A stretch of DNA of 64,000 bases, taken from assembly GCA_032622095.1 (NCBI GenBank), contig CP136061.1, positions 196,648,935 through 196,712,934 of the forward strand, in the 5' to 3' direction. This document shows, piece by piece, positions 23,215 through 36,990 of the stretch (the first letter of the stretch is position 1; the number at the start of each line of letters is the position of its first letter). The position numbers were made by a program, and so were the translations under genes. Origin of the DNA: Siphonodentalium dalli. Lineage: Eukaryota; Mollusca; Scaphopoda; Gadilida; Siphonodentaliidae. Below the pieces are notes generated by a model. The model was not told where the DNA came from and made no database searches. It saw only the letters and a program-made list of their open reading frames with translations.

Positions 23215-24660
23215 CCACACAGACACACCAGTTATACATCTACACATCACATGACCTGTATACATATTCACTACATACATGAACACAAAGTAACCTCTTC
23301 AGTCTTGTATACCTATTCGCCTCACCATAGTCCATACAGTCGTCACTCCATGTATATTTATTTGCCACATACATAGCTATATAGCCACTAAAGATATACA
23401 TATACACCCGCCGATGACCATACAGTCACTCCTGGTATACCTGTTCGCTACATCCTTGATCATACATCACTTCTTGTATACCTATTTGCCTCACCAGTGG
23501 TCATACAGTCTCACTCCCTGTATATATACATATTTGCGACACCCGTGGCCATATATAGCCACCCAAGATATACATAAACACCAACCCAAAACCATAGAGT
23601 CACTCCATGTATATACATATAGACCTCACCAATGGCCTTACATCCCTTCTAGATATACCAATGTCACGTTCGGCGCACACGGCCATTCACACACTCCAGA
23701 CTTGCATATACACCTGACCCATGACAATTCAGCCTCCCGCTGTATACGCATAAACCACATTCGTGATCATAGTCACTCCTTGTATATCAATTCACTCCAC
23801 CATTAAGTTTGCCATACTGTCAATCCCTATATACATATTGGCCGTGCCATGGTCATATAGTCACTCGTGATATACATATACACCTCACCCATGACCACAG
23901 CGTCACTCCAGGTGTATATATACACTTCATCAATGGCCATGCAGCCCTTCTAGATATACCAATACCCCGCACACACGGCCATTCGTACACTTCAGACTTG
24001 CATATACAGCTCAATCGTGACAATTCAACCACTCGATGTATACTTATACACCGTTTCCATGAGCATTCAGCTATTCACTGTATGTTTGTGCACACCACCA
24101 ATGACAATACAATAGGCCCTACACATAAACATATACATACCACCCATCACCCTGAGGTCACTCTCTATATACACTAGCCGCCAATGGCCATCAAAGTGTA
24201 CTCCAGGTATGCATATACACTTCAACAACGACCGTGCAGTCATTCCATGTACACATATACACATTGCCCATAACCATACAACAACACCCTATTTATACAT
24301 ACACCCATCCATTACCATAAATCCACCATATGTATACATACACACCCAACCATGACAATACAGCCACCCAATGTATACCCCTGCAGCCCACCCATGACCA
24401 CACACTCACTCCATATATACATACAGGACAGTGTATCTGCTCTCGTTATGCCCATACACCACTTCAATGACCAGACAGCCAGTCACTGTAAACATGTTCA
24501 CCTCACACAGCTACTCATTATATACCTATACATATCACCATGGACACCCCATCCATGACCATATAGTCACACCTTGTATAACTATTCACATCATTCATTA
24601 ATACAATAATTCCATGTATACCTACTCACTTCGCCTATGACAATTCAGTCAACAGACATA
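23215..24660 (+). repeat. Degenerate minisatellite, unit about 60-70 bp
   Basis: Units of the form 'cacc-catgaccataca-gtcactcc-tgtatatacatatacac' recur about twenty times with drift. Open frames of 130 and 122 codons (23414-23806 and 23809-24177) run through it and read His/Thr/Tyr-rich repetitive sequence, as expected from the repeat rather than from a gene. Confidence 0.65.
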
Positions 24661-26201
24661 CACACTGTATTAAGTTGATTAATGTTGATGATAATGGGTC
24701 AGACTAGCCACATAATATGATCCCTCTCAGTTCCGTTTTAACGTTCTGCCCATTTCCGTTCAAAAACAAGGAAGTGTTTTTGGCAAAATCCATATTGCAT
24801 TCCTCAAAATTAACTTGTCATGCCTCGTAGGGTACCGGGACAACCAGAATAGAACATTTAGTTGATTAAGAAGCATGTGAGTTACAATTGATTATGTATA
24901 CATATACACCACATATATACACATATGTATATTTATATAATAATGTTTACCAAATTTTGTTGCCATTTTGGAAGCCATCTTGAGTAATTTTGTCACATGT
25001 AACATTAAACATCTTTGATACCAAACATAGTTCCATTTTACTTTTTTAAAATGGCTCAAACATGAACAACGATTTTTTCCCGATTTTGATATCAGGTTTG
25101 TGACAGAAAATTTCGAATAATTCGGGTAATTTCAGTGGTTCTAATAGTAACAAATATCCAAGGTGCATCGGAAATGTTAGTGGTCAAGCTATATAAGACA
25201 GAATAGTCAAGTGGGTGCATCACCACAACTTGTAAGCGGTTGATTGGCACGCTAGGATAATAATTACCATTTTCCATATTTTGGCGGCCATTTTGGCAGC
25301 CATTTTGAGCCAAAATGACAATTTTGGTACCATTGAGTTCAAATATCAATAAGATATAGAATGCATCACTTACATTGCACATTTCTTCTCACTTCTTGAT
25401 GAAATATGACTAGAATCCCAATGGGTATCTTTTGTGAAATGTTATACCGCGTTTTGTAAAATCGAATTTTTGAGTGATCGGAAGGGGTGTGGACCACATG
25501 AACAGCATATTTCATTGCTCCAATGGTCAGTTAACATGCTAAAGACAAAATAAAGTCACAATTCTCAACCAGTTCCAAACCACAGAAACTTATCTTAAAG
25601 ATAATAGTGAAAAACGTAAATATTCTACTTCCGGTCGCCATTTTGGCGGCCATCTTGGCACATAAAGGTGGCGTTATGTCTTAGCTTTACAAAAATGTAT
25701 ACATGTGTATACATGTGACAAGATGTTCTCACTATAATTGCATCAAGCTCACTTATAGGAAAATGGCAGCCATCTTGGACGCCATCTTGAATTACACAAA
25801 AGTGCTCAAAGCGGATTTTAGCGTATTTTGGATATATTATAGAGGATATATTCCTCTTCCAAATGGTATACAAACCAACTTAGTCCAAATTTTTTCTAGG
25901 TCAAACCTTTTATCGACCAGACTATTATACCAATCATATATATCGCATAAATAGTATGTTATTGTAAAGTTTGTACGTTGTGTATGTAAACAAAAGCCAG
26001 GTTATGTAACATGTTTGGCTTTTGTTTACATAACGTAGCGTACGAACTTGACAATAACATACTAAATACGCGATATTTATGATTGGTATAAACACAAGGT
26101 ATGTCTATTTTTAAATAATCTTTCGATCTGTTTATGGCGGTTTTAACGGATGTGACTATTTTAACAGTAATACACAACGCGAAGGCCATCCGTCCGTGCC
26201 T

Positions 26202-28340
26202 TTAACAGAGAGGGGAAAGCTTTTGGACCAAATAAGAACATATGGACTAGAAGACTGCATGAGTAAATTCACACTAATATCACAGCGTTCACACGTCTGC
26301 TGAAGTAATATCCATAACTTAAATGAATTGGACTGAAGTACATCAATTAATTATAATATATGTCATTTCGGCTGAAAAATAACAACAATTTTTGTAATTT
26401 TCGCTTTAAAAAGGGGCGGGGGATATGATTCATGCATACCACTTGAAAGATCACCTGAACCCCGCGTACCAGAAGAAATGGGGGGTGACTCCCTCGTTAT
26501 GACTACTTTCGAGTCAGACTGTTGACGTTTAGTTGTCGTGTCGGATAATGTTGTCGCTTTTAGCTTTTTATACATGTTGTCTTCTATATGTTACAGTCAA
26601 CCTTTAAAATCAGTCGCTGGGGGGGGGGGGGGCAATCATATCATGAAATGACTAAAACTTTCAGCTATTTCATGAAACTGCTGGAATACAGTTATATTCT
26701 TTACACTACATGTACATGAATGTGTCTGATACGTTTAGTCAAATCGTGTAAATAAATGGCTTTTAAAATACACGTCATAACAAGTCTGAGTTTATCGCTA
26801 GAATTAACACAGCTCGCATCCATGTTGCCAGATCTGATGTTTGAGCATGACAAGACTGGACAATCCCTGAACCATACATGGTTATGTTAGGAGAGACGAA
26901 GATGACGTGCTGAGAAAGGACATGATCATAACATTGGTTACTAGCAATAATTTCGACAATTGAATAATGGGCAACACCATTTTGTTCAGTTTACCAAAAT
27001 TTTATATGGAATAACTTGATATATGTCTTTCTGATAACATTTTGTGATATTACTGCCCATAGTTTAGTCAAATCGTGTAAAAGATTGCTTTCAATAGGTT
27101 AAAACTCTTCACAACAAGTCTGAGTTTACCGCTACAATTACTACATACTCGCCTCCATGCATGGTGACTGAAACTATTGGTCATTTCACGATAGGACTGA
27201 CCTCCACGGCCATTTCATGAAATGACTGAATATGCTGGGCATTTCATGACATGGCTGATTCACAATGTGACTATAACATACCGTATACTAAATCCTCAAT
27301 GACTAGTACATGTAGCTCCCTTGGGTCGTTTGTTGAACGTATTATATGAAAGTTTCCTACCAATTAATAGTTATCCTATGCACCAAGGGTGCTTATACCT
27401 ATGGCAGGTGAATGACGTCATATATTTTTTTCTATATCCATCATTGATTTTTATAGATAGCGGGTATAGATTTTGGAGAAATTGTCACGTGACTTCCGGT
27501 TAGCAACCGTGTGGAGATTGCAAAAAACGCGGAATTGGAAATGAAGGATCGCGATAAAATTGAAAGTAACTACTTCACAACTTACGAAGAATTCACATGT
27601 GATTTCGGTCTATTAATTTCATTTAGACCAATTTCGTTGGTTCGCTTAATGAATACGAAAAATGAAGAAGTCATGACGAGAATCCAGACAAAATTTTACA
27701 ATGCACGACATGCCTTGTCAAGTTGGCATGTCGTCTCCGTCGTGACCACTGCATGATGTTACATAAATTATTCTTAGCGTTATGTCGCCGAAAAAAGGCA
27801 AATTTGAGGCAAATAATGTGTGGTTGCTCCACTACGGGTCACGTACGATTCATATTAGTTATCCTATGCACATGTGTTAACTTTTCGTATGTTTGTCATC
27901 TTCTCATGTTCCTGGACACGGGCCCCTCCGAATGACTAATACTATATTCCAGCGTATACGTTTATAACTGAGTGGGAGAACCCATTTAGTATGAAAAGGG
28001 TGAAATTATATTTCAAAAGAAGTGGAACATCACAATCAACTCTGTAATTCATTTGTGCATGACCGCCCATTTGAAAAAGACATTGTTTATATGTACCACT
28101 TGGTGTTGGACCCTAAAATAATAATAGACTAGAAAATTGTGTATGTCTTTAATCTGTTATACATTTAGTTGTTATATTATTGGTTAAATATTCTTCGGTA
28201 AAATTGTGTTGATGTTAAATTCGTTGAGTTTTTTTTTACCCCGCCCCAGCCCCGCGCGCTATCAGCATTCAGGCAGACACATACATGCAAACAGGTCCGT
28301 CAGAGATTGGGAAATAACTTCTGGGTCTGATTCTTCATCT
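26202..28340. other. Intergenic stretch with old duplications and TTTCATGAAA words
   Basis: A segment at 26736-26830 (AGTCAAATCGTGTAAA ... ACAAGTCTGAGTTTA) recurs at about 27060-27165. CATTTCATGAAATG-type mirrored words cluster at 26640-26690 and 27175-27255. A small hairpin (GACATGCC ... GGCATGTC) lies at 27709-27736. The ORF 27511-27756 has no start context or family I can name. Confidence 0.45.
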
Positions 28341-28504
28341 CCAGTTTAAGCCCGCGAGTTTAAACCCGCGAGTTTAAAACGGGTTTAAATCACCCCCATT
28401 GACCGTCCAGCCAAGTCGGTTTTAGGAGGGCTTTTATGATCGCTCATGCAGTGGCTAGCTGATTCGATGAGACACGCACGAAATCAAACTACTCAATTGC
28501 CAGG

Positions 28505-29250
28505 CGGATCACAAATAGACCGGTAGAATGGCTATTGGTACGCCCTCAACTAACGCAGACAAGCGCACGATTATAACAACCATTGTTTGAGAGTGAATCA
28601 ATTGCCATGATGACACCAAGCCTCCACTCTCATCTTATAGATTACGTCAGTTGATATTATTTACAGCTCCACCCATTTTACTGATTGTGTAACAATTGCA
28701 AAACTTCGTCCAGAAAAGACGTCCGTGACACAAACAATATATACATGCACGTTACAGGTGTGAGCGGTTCTCGCGTATAAATGTACAATTAATATATGCT
28801 CGAATCACACGCAAGCAGACCAGTAGAACGGTTATTGGCACGCCCTCAACTAACGCGAACAAGCCGGCGTACGCTTAACACCAAGCTGCCACTGTCATAT
28901 TATGGACACGTCGTAAATCGAGATAACGCTTAATACCAAGCTGCCACTGGCATCTTATAGACACGTCGTAAAACGAGATTACGCTTAACACCAAGCTGCC
29001 ACTGTCATCTTATGGACACGTCGTAAATCGAGATTATTTACAGCGCCACCCATTTAATTGCAAACCGCTGTCCAGAAACGACATCATCTCAGGTCTCTCC
29101 CTCCTCCAACAACTCGGGTTTGCTGGAACGTCGAATTATATGGTTTAGTTACCGGTTTGAGGTTATAAAACGCAAATAAATGATTTGCAAGTGACACCAA
29201 AATATATCCATGCACGTTACAGGTGTGCACGTGAGCGCTTCCCGCTTATC
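28505..29250 (+). repeat. Two diverged tandem copies of a roughly 300-440 bp unit
   Basis: Copy 1 (about 28505-28790) and copy 2 (about 28815-29250) share CAGACC-GTAGAA-GG-TATTGG, ACGCCCTCAACTAACGC, ATTTACAG-CCACCCATTT and ATGCACGTTACAGGTGTG. Copy 2 is longer because of a three-unit minisatellite (28871-29035). Confidence 0.6.
28871..29035 (+). repeat. Three tandem 55-bp units
   Basis: 28871-28925, 28926-28980 and 28981-29035 each start ACGCTTAA-ACCAAGCTGCC and end ACACGTCGTAAA-CGAGAT, differing at a few positions. A single related unit is present in the upstream copy near 28606-28650. Confidence 0.85.
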
Positions 29251-29668
29251 AATTTCCAATCAAAAAATATTCTCGTTATCTCACCGCGAAGGTCTGCATT
29301 ATTGGCAAGTACAATTATATAGTTCAAACTTCATACTGTACAATAAACTGATATGCACAAGAGAATTGATCATTGTAAATATACGTCTTTGTGTTTTTTT
29401 TCTTTCTCTCTCACCACACTAAAATTCATCAGTTCATCAATCTTCTCATTACATGGTATTTCTTCATCTTACACAATCTTATCTTCCACTTCTCACTGAC
29501 CACTATATGTCCACTATTCTTTTCTTAGGAGATGACTCTATATAAGCATCTAATGTGTGTTGTCAAATCCTCTTCTCTCTCCAAGTCTCTCTACATATAT
29601 ACACCAGAAAACTAAGAAGCATGCATCAGGTCGGCCGTGAACTATCTACCATAGAATTGTTGTAGCTA

Positions 29669-30043
29669 TCGATTATACATTTTGGAACACCTGTCTGTAT
29701 GTATATGTGTATGCATGAATGCATGTGTGTATGTGTTATAGACTCTAACACTGCTCGAATTTGGTATTTAACGTGTCAACTTGACCTCGCTCATAGGCAT
29801 GTTTCTGGAACTTGACCGATCCGACTAAAAAAATTGTGTGTACGACTACTTCGATCCCGGGAGCAATATGGACGGGTCAAATTTCACGTGGGACCATGTT
29901 CTCGAACGTGCTGATATAGGCATGTTTCTGGACCAATTGAACAATAATTTGGCCAGACGCTGTATATACTGGGTACTGTTCAGATGGAGGCGATCACAAA
30001 AAAATCACTAACTAGCCCGAACGAAGTCGAGTACATCAGCTAG
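29669..30043 (+). mobile_element. Helitron-like element, short (375 bp)
   Basis: It starts TCGATTATACATTTTGG after A, followed by a GTAT/GTGT tract, and ends with a hairpin (AGCCCG-AACGAAGT-CGAGT) and CATCAGCTAG before T. The termini and A^T flanks match the Helitron rule. It abuts the next element head-to-tail. Confidence 0.6.
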
Positions 30044-30543
30044 TTTAATATATATTTTGGACGTTTGTCTGTCTGTTTGTCTGTTAGCTATGGCCGGGAA
30101 AACTGCCGGACAGATTTGACGAAATTTGATACCTTGGGGAAATTATTTCCAGGGAGTATTTTGGACGGGTCAAATCTTGATCCCGACCTGACTTTGACAT
30201 TCAAAAAGATCAATTCAAGGTAAAATCTGGTAAAACGGAAGTATTTCAACGAAATTTGATACCTACTGTTACTTTTGTCCCAGGAGTGTTTTGGGTGGGT
30301 CAAATCATGACCCTGACCTGATCTTGACATTCAAAATTGTCAATTCAAGGTCAAATCGGGTAAAGCCGGGCGGATTTCGACGGGTACTTTTGTCGTGACT
30401 TTTGTCCGGGGAGTGTTTTGGACGGGTCAAATCGTGACCCCGACATGACCTTCACCTTTAAATAGTCAATTCAAGGTTAAATCGCGCAATTCTCCGAAAA
30501 TCAGAGGGGAACATCCCGGACGAAGTCGGGTCCACCAGCTACT
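30044..30543 (+). mobile_element. Helitron-like element with about 131-bp core units
   Basis: It opens TTTAATATATATTTTGG with GTCTGTCTGTTTGTCTG and carries three modules spaced 130-131 bp. These are marked by CGACGAAATTTGATACC (30116), CAACGAAATTTGATACC (30248) and a decayed third. It ends with the hairpin CCCGGACGAAGTCGGG and CCACCAGCTAC, where CTAC has replaced CTAG. Core text such as 'ggacgggtcaaatc-tgacc' matches the minus-strand element at 54755-55481, so the two are one family. Confidence 0.65.
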
Positions 30544-33500
30544 ATTATATATTTCTAGATTTAGTTACAAACTAAATACCTGTATATTGTACAAATAAAT
30601 GTTTGACAAATATATCTGTATCAATATTACCATACGGGTCATTAAAATAGATACGACGAAACAAATTTTGAAGGGTGCATGTATCAGGTAAATTTTTATA
30701 TTTCAAATGATGACAGGAATGCGGAAAGTTGAAGTACCTACGTATAAACTGGCTATCCGCATGAAAAGATATACATGTATATAAAAACCAAAATAGAAGA
30801 TGACTGCTGGCGACAATGTTTTCCAAAAAAATTCAAAGCATTCGATAGCTCCCATCTAGTTGTCAGCCCGAAGATCAATATGAAGTTTGGTGACTATCAG
30901 ATGAGGGATATGTCTGTACAGTTGCTAAACAATTCAGTCATGCAAAAGAGGATCAAAGAGTAAGATACCAAATTGCTGCCTGTGGTAATGTTTTTTAACG
31001 AAATTCGGGAAAATTAGATTACTCTCACCCTGGTTATACAGAAGATCATTGAGGAATCTGGTGACGATCGGACAAGGGGTGTCGTCTGTAGGATCAACCA
31101 AATTATTTAGTCATAAAAATAGTAAAATTGAAGATCACCGCTGGCAGTGATGTCTTCACAAGGACAGTTTGAGAACAAACTATGGCTCACATCTAGCGGT
31201 GACCCAAAATATCCACATGAGAAAAAGTTCTCCAATAAAAGCTGGCTGCAGGGTGCGCCAATTGATTCAAATTCGAAATTTAGCAGGGTGTACTGCTTGT
31301 TGCCATGTTTTCCCCGCAAATTTGATAGACTGATGGACAAAACCACTGAATCCGTTGAATCAATATACATGTATACATGGATTAATTTATATGCATTGTT
31401 ATACACAGTATTGGTATATAAAGGTACTGAAAATAACTATATTACTAGTATACACAAAATAAACCATATATCATGGCTATGGGTTATAATATCCGAACAT
31501 GACAGCTGAGAACTTGGTGTGAATTAAAGAGTGGTGGTTTCTCAAGCATATCTAACCCTCCACGCAGAAACATGCCATTAAATGTCATAAGTATAATCTA
31601 GCTTGAGGACAGAAGTGATCCATAAAACCCCCTTTAATTCAACCAGGTCCTCGCGTGATGTATGGTCGATCACATGATGATCTAGGGGGGGGGGGGGTAG
31701 AATTGTTGTATAAAAACAGCACTGCGTCAGTGTAAATATAAAATAAAATAGTGCTACATCTTATTACAGATTATTGCCATATATAATCAGTGATTATACA
31801 GACAGTCTGACAAAATAAAGTTTCAGTGACACTCTATCCGAAGAGGGGAATAATTTCATCTGTTACAGTCAATGGAGCAATTATGAATCTGGAAAGGTGA
31901 AATTTCTAAGTAATACTAGATATCGACATGACGCGATAACATATAACGTAAATGCAATATGGCCGCTGGCGACCATTTTTTCCTATGAAATTAAAAACAA
32001 ATTTGATAGCTCTCATCTGATAGATCAATATCAAGATAAATATGAAGTTTGGTGATGATCGGATGAGTGAAGTGGACTGTGGTCTGTGCTAAACGGTTTA
32101 GTAATGCTTAAAAAGATTCTTTTCTTAATATTTTTATGTTCACTTTATAAACTTCACTGAGTCATCTTTGTCATGTATTGAGTTTGATATCTTTTGTTAA
32201 CAGTTTATAAATCATGTATGTCTCATGTTTGTTATTTTAATTTATGTGTTTATTATCATTAAATAAAGTTGCATTCCTTAAAAAGATTCTTACCTCAATG
32301 TTTTTATGTTCACTTTATAAACTCCACTGAGTCATCTTTGTCATGTATTGAATTTGATATCTTTTGTTAACAGTTTATAAATTATGTATGTCTCGTGTTC
32401 GTTATTATATTATATACACTTTATAGTGTGTTTTCAGAACGGAAAAAAAAAATGAATAAAATCAACAAATTTGTAAATTTAAAAACAATTCAAACGTTGC
32501 TGTATTCCATGTCCCAGCCCGGACATATACACCAAATTTCAATAATATTCATGGAGAAACAACGGACCAAACGCTATATAACACCCGTATACATCTTTTA
32601 TTCCGAACCGGACTTAGCCTCGGGTACATGTTATAGTAGGTACCGAATTGACACACGTCGACTGGGGCGAGTTGGCCCTGGGGCGATTAGGCCGATTAGG
32701 GCACCTTCTATAATTTACCGTATGTATCCGTTTACGCGTAGTTTACTTTAGAAAGTTCCGCAATTAATACCGTAAATAGAGCGACCATATTTGACAGAGA
32801 ATGCCTCTGTTATTGATTATCAAGTTGCTATACATTAAAAACGACAAATTCACATGCTCGTTCAAGCGCAGTAGTCTATTTTCCCCATGTTAAAGGACAT
32901 CCACAAATACTAAATAACGCTAACCTACTGCCGAATGTTTTACACGACAACTGTTAACATATTTGGGCTGAATTCATCTGACGCGGTATTATTCCTCAAA
33001 ATAAACAACAAAACCATCGTTACTTGGAAATGTAGTTTGGGCTAACATTTACATAAATCCTCCACATCAATTATCCCGACACACACGTCAGATGAAAAGC
33101 AGCCATGAAGTAAACGGCCAAATTGGCCGAAATGACTGTCATGCTAATTAACTGTATATTTTATTTGGGACGAAATAGATATTGTTTAAAGCAAGTACGA
33201 TATTTGGCTCGGCGATATAGAAATACTACTGCTAAACCATGGGCTTGCTGTGGTTTAAACCACAGGTGACGAATGCGCCACTTTGACCTGCATTTATGGA
33301 TTTAGCTGCTGTCAAACGGCGGTTTAAACCCAGAGGTTTACGAAGATCAGGTTTAAACAGGTGATGACGAATCCGGCAACTGATGTTTCCTTACCAACGA
33401 AAGGGGCATGGGACGCGCAATATTCAGCCCACCCCCTGTGCGGTTCCCTTATGCGCAACTGCATGGCATTTCTACGTCACAATCCGTGGTGGTCGTGGCA

Positions 33501-34129
33501 AAGCGGGCGACTCTCTATTTATTGAGTGAAATCACTCACACCCTACTCCTATACGTACTCTGCACTGGTAATATATCAGTTAAGCGTCCAGGGACGCGTA
33601 GAACCAGAGGAGTTTCATTGGAATTTCCTACTGGGTACATTGAACCAATCCGAAAATCAACTCTTGGAAATAAAATTGCTCGAGATAGCATAATCGATGA
33701 CTGACATGTCGCGACAAGTGGCTCTATTGATGCCTTTGTCGTTCCCATATCGCCCATTAAAAAAAAAAATCTTATCTTACAAATCCCACACAGGTTTATC
33801 AACTTATGAACATGTACATATTGGGGTTGCCCTGATCATCGGAACATCTATATTGTACATGTCAACCATTTACGGTGCATAAACTGCATATACATTGTAT
33901 CATCCAGTATAATTTCTGACATATTTCCATTTGTTGCATGCCTGCATCAACCCAGTCTAAATCTGGCGTATTATTCTGGCTGTCGGGGCTGAAAATATAA
34001 GGTCTACCATGACAAAAATAGCAAGCCAAATTTGTTATCCTGGAAAAAGGAGATCTTCGTGTATAACATAACCCGCTTTAGGAAAATGTTCTGCAGCGCC
34101 CAGAATAGGGGTGGGGTCGGACGTAAATT
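30544..34129. other. Repeat-rich intergenic DNA
   Basis: 30780-32100 contains four degenerate modules ('gaagatgactgctggcgacaatg-ttt', 'gatcaatatgaagtttggtga', 'cggatgaggg') near 30790, 30970, 31120 and 31950, a repeat without coding. 32108-32450 is a tandem duplication. 32450-34129 has a G-rich tract at 32660-32700 and GGTTTAAACC words near 33250-33350; no gene is supportable. Confidence 0.45.
32108..32420 (+). repeat. Tandem duplication (period 171 bp) of a retroelement-like 3' end
   Basis: Starting at 32108 and 32279, both copies read TTAAAAAGATTCTT, TTTTATGTTCACTTTATAAAC, GAGTCATCTTTGTCATGTATTG and TTTGTTAACAGTTTATAAAT. The first copy ends TTAAATAAAGTTGCATTCC, a polyadenylation-type end. 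I infer a duplicated 3' untranslated end of a retroelement. Confidence 0.6.
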
Positions 34130-36990
34130 ATGAAGGTACGTATACGATATGTTGTGGCATAGGAATTACTCAGTTATACAAGTATATGTGAAATAAAAGC
34201 ACGGGGTCGAATATAGTGACACGGACAGAAAATAATACCATCGCTTCCATGCAATGGCCGTCAAAATGGCCGCAACTCCAAGACATACCACGACGAAAGC
34301 AAAATATTGGATAACCATATAGGAGTGAAAATACGTATTTTTAATGTACAAGTATGTTATTTAGTTTCTTGAAAGGTACACAGATCATTAAAACAGATCC
34401 AACTGAAGGATTTATTGATCACTGCAACGCAAGTGAAACCCAATGGTTTATGTCTTTACATTTCGGGTTTTCTGCTTATCCAACATCCAACTGTTCGGCC
34501 AAAATATAATAACTTTTGTCATGCAACACACGAAGTAATGCTTCGGCACACAGTGCATGGTAGTTTCATTTGGCATTGTGAATAATCATTGAATGTAAAC
34601 ATAAACACAACTGTTTCATTTGGCTTTGTGATTAAATATTGAATGTAAACATAAATACATAAACTGAAGTGCACACCCTTGTGGTATAAAGACTAGTTAC
34701 ATTTATGGAATTTGTTCTAAATAATCGACTCCTTAACCACAGCAGAATTATGGGTAACTTTTCAGGATTTAGACGGAAATATGGCTTCGCTTGTTGCCAA
34801 CAAGCCATATTTCCGACTAAATCCTGCAAAAGCTACCCGTAATTCTGCTGTGGTTAAGGAGTCGATTATTTAGAGCATTACTGTATGTCCCAATGCTTAT
34901 CATACTGCAAAGAAACACTCATTTCGTCAATAGATTAGCGCCATATCTCACCTGATCAACGTTGATCAAAGTTTATGTAAGACTAATTTTTATGCTACTA
35001 CCAAACCGGTTTATTAGAAGACAGTTTTGTTCAAATTACTTCAGTCCCCACTTTACAACTGGACTATACTACCACGCAATGCACAATATTAGTTTTCAGT
35101 ATCGTTTTGTTTGAAAATATCTTACCAATACCACCCACCAATTGTGCTAAATAGCAGGGGACCATCGTTTAAAGTTGTTATTTCAGTGTTGAACATTCGC
35201 TAAATGTTGCTATTTGTGATTTTGTGTACAACGACTATATGTAACATTATGGATAAGGGGTAAACGCGGTGATGCGGTTGCAGAAATCGCTGTACTTTTT
35301 GCGTATATGTGTCTTTGGTGAATATAACCAAATATAATTTCCAGCTATAAACACAGTCTCAGCTACAGAATATGTAAACCATATTAGTCGAGTTTAGAAT
35401 TTATTGAAGATAGGCTATGGTACTCCTTTGTGTTTTGATAATATACAACCATGCACTATTGTGATAAAAGCGAAATATTCGTGTTTTGTCACCTGATTGG
35501 ATGCAACTATGATTGCTATTGTGAGACATATATAATAGGATCTTCACATTTTACCCAGTACTACATGTATATGGAAATAAAATGAACATTGATAGATAAT
35601 CATATATTGCTCTTTACTGATTTAGGGCTTCACAACATACTATAATTAATATGGCAATGCAGTCATACTGTGTATTGAAAGAAAATTCATTTCACAGTAG
35701 ATAGCCATGTAGCGCCCTTTGACTGGTTAATGGTAAAACAACAGATTCACCGGGACCCAGTAGACAGCATACTATTCAGGTGATGAATATCGCACAGTTC
35801 ACATGGATATATTTGGAAGCAATACCATTTTAGGATGGTGATCATAAACAAAAGTGGATTATATTGCACCATCTGTGTAACTAAACTAATATATGTGTGT
35901 GTCGTTTGACTCTTTGCGACACATAAAGATACATATGATATTCGTTTTTGACAAACATAAAACTCATTGTGGAATAGATAGAAAGTCCGTATACTAAGCC
36001 ATATCTACTGAGGCGAGACTAGTCTCTGAGTAAACATTCTGCATAATGATATATACAAACAGGACACAAAGGCGCCACCATCCGCGCTGACTTGCGCCAC
36101 AGCGTGATTGTCGCGCCAGCTTGTTTTTCCGAGTTTCAATGAAATGGCAATTCAAGCAAAATGCGCGGCGAGTGTAGTGTATATATAATTAAACAGTTAA
36201 ATGGGATTTAATAGGAATGTATAATGATTATGTGACATTTTCTAGAAGCGGAAATATATGTACTCAGAGCAGTCTCACGAATGTGACCGATCATCATTTA
36301 TTTTGATATCTATAACATCAAACCTGTCAAAATTCATTGTTAGCATGATAACTATATTCATAGAGTACCGGATAAATTGTGTAGATCCTATTGTCCGTGT
36401 CTTAAAATAGTAATCGTATTTGCCCCCGGGTGAAACACGAATATTTCGCTTTTATCACACGAATGTATGGTAGTATACCATTAACGCAACTCATCAAAAA
36501 CAAAGGAGTAAAATGGACTATCTTCAATAAATCTAAACTTCACCAAAATTTGCTATACGTGGTAGAGACTATGTTTATACCTTAGAAATTATATTAGGTT
36601 ATATTCACTAAGACCGCATATACTCGAAACGTACTACGTTTTCTGCAACCGCATCACTGCTTCTCCCTAATATTACACTTATCTTTTTCACACAATACCA
36701 TACATAGCAACATTGAGTGAATGGTCAACGTTGAAATAATAACTTTAAATGCTGATCAACTGATATTTAGCTCCAGTACGTGGTGGCATTGGCAATATAT
36801 CTTCAAACAACAAGATACTTAAAACTAATATTGAGCAGTGTGTGGTTACTATGGTAGCATATTCCAGTTGGAAAGTGCAGACTGAAGTAGGTTGAACAAA
36901 ATTGTCTACTAAGAAACCGGTTTGGTAGCAGCATGAAAATTAGTCTTATATAAAATGGACGATGTTCAGACTCGTCGATCTGGTGAGATG
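34130..36990. repeat. Inverted pair of long arms (left arm and proximal part of right arm)
   Basis: 34130-35560 matches 44040-45300 in direct orientation. 36160-36990 is the reverse complement of the distal part of the same unit (for example ATAAAAGCGAAATATTCGTG at 35464 and its complement at 36437; GCGGTGATGCGGTTGCAGAAA at about 35268 against 36635-36655). The spacer 35570-36160 looks unique. The right arm continues at 37550-37681 and again at 41671-41910 after the insertion of another element. Confidence 0.65.
34717..34873. repeat. Near-perfect hairpin, arms about 70 bp
   Basis: 34717-34787 (CTAAATAATCGACTCC...) pairs with 34802-34873 (...GGAGTCGATTATTTAG) with only a few mismatches and a loop of about 14 nt. 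The related unit at about 44525-44590 lacks it, so it is an insertion or a local palindromic duplication. Confidence 0.8.

Larger units (their letters stand above)
20373..26201. mobile_element. Large foldback element with TTAA-type ends (5.8 kb)
   Basis: The left end begins AGGCACGGATGGCCTTCGCG after CTAA. The right end finishes with the reverse complement (CGTCCGTGCCT) before TTAA, so the target duplication is TTAA with one change. The arms are long: 20373-21720 matches the reverse complement of about 24720-26201. Matching stretches include AGTCTGGTCGATAAACTC, TCCAAAATCCGC and the 'aagatggcggcca' words. The centre holds a nested foldback element (22092-23199) and a minisatellite (about 23215-24660). 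No transposase frame is visible, so it is non-autonomous. Confidence 0.7.

Noticed and set aside
23414-24177. Two consecutive ORFs of 130 and 122 codons rich in His, Thr and Tyr
   Set aside because: They lie entirely in a minisatellite and drift with it; no start or splice context.
23215-24660. CRISPR-like spacing of short repeats
   Set aside because: The units drift in sequence and length, there are no conserved repeats with unique spacers, and the DNA is clearly from an animal.
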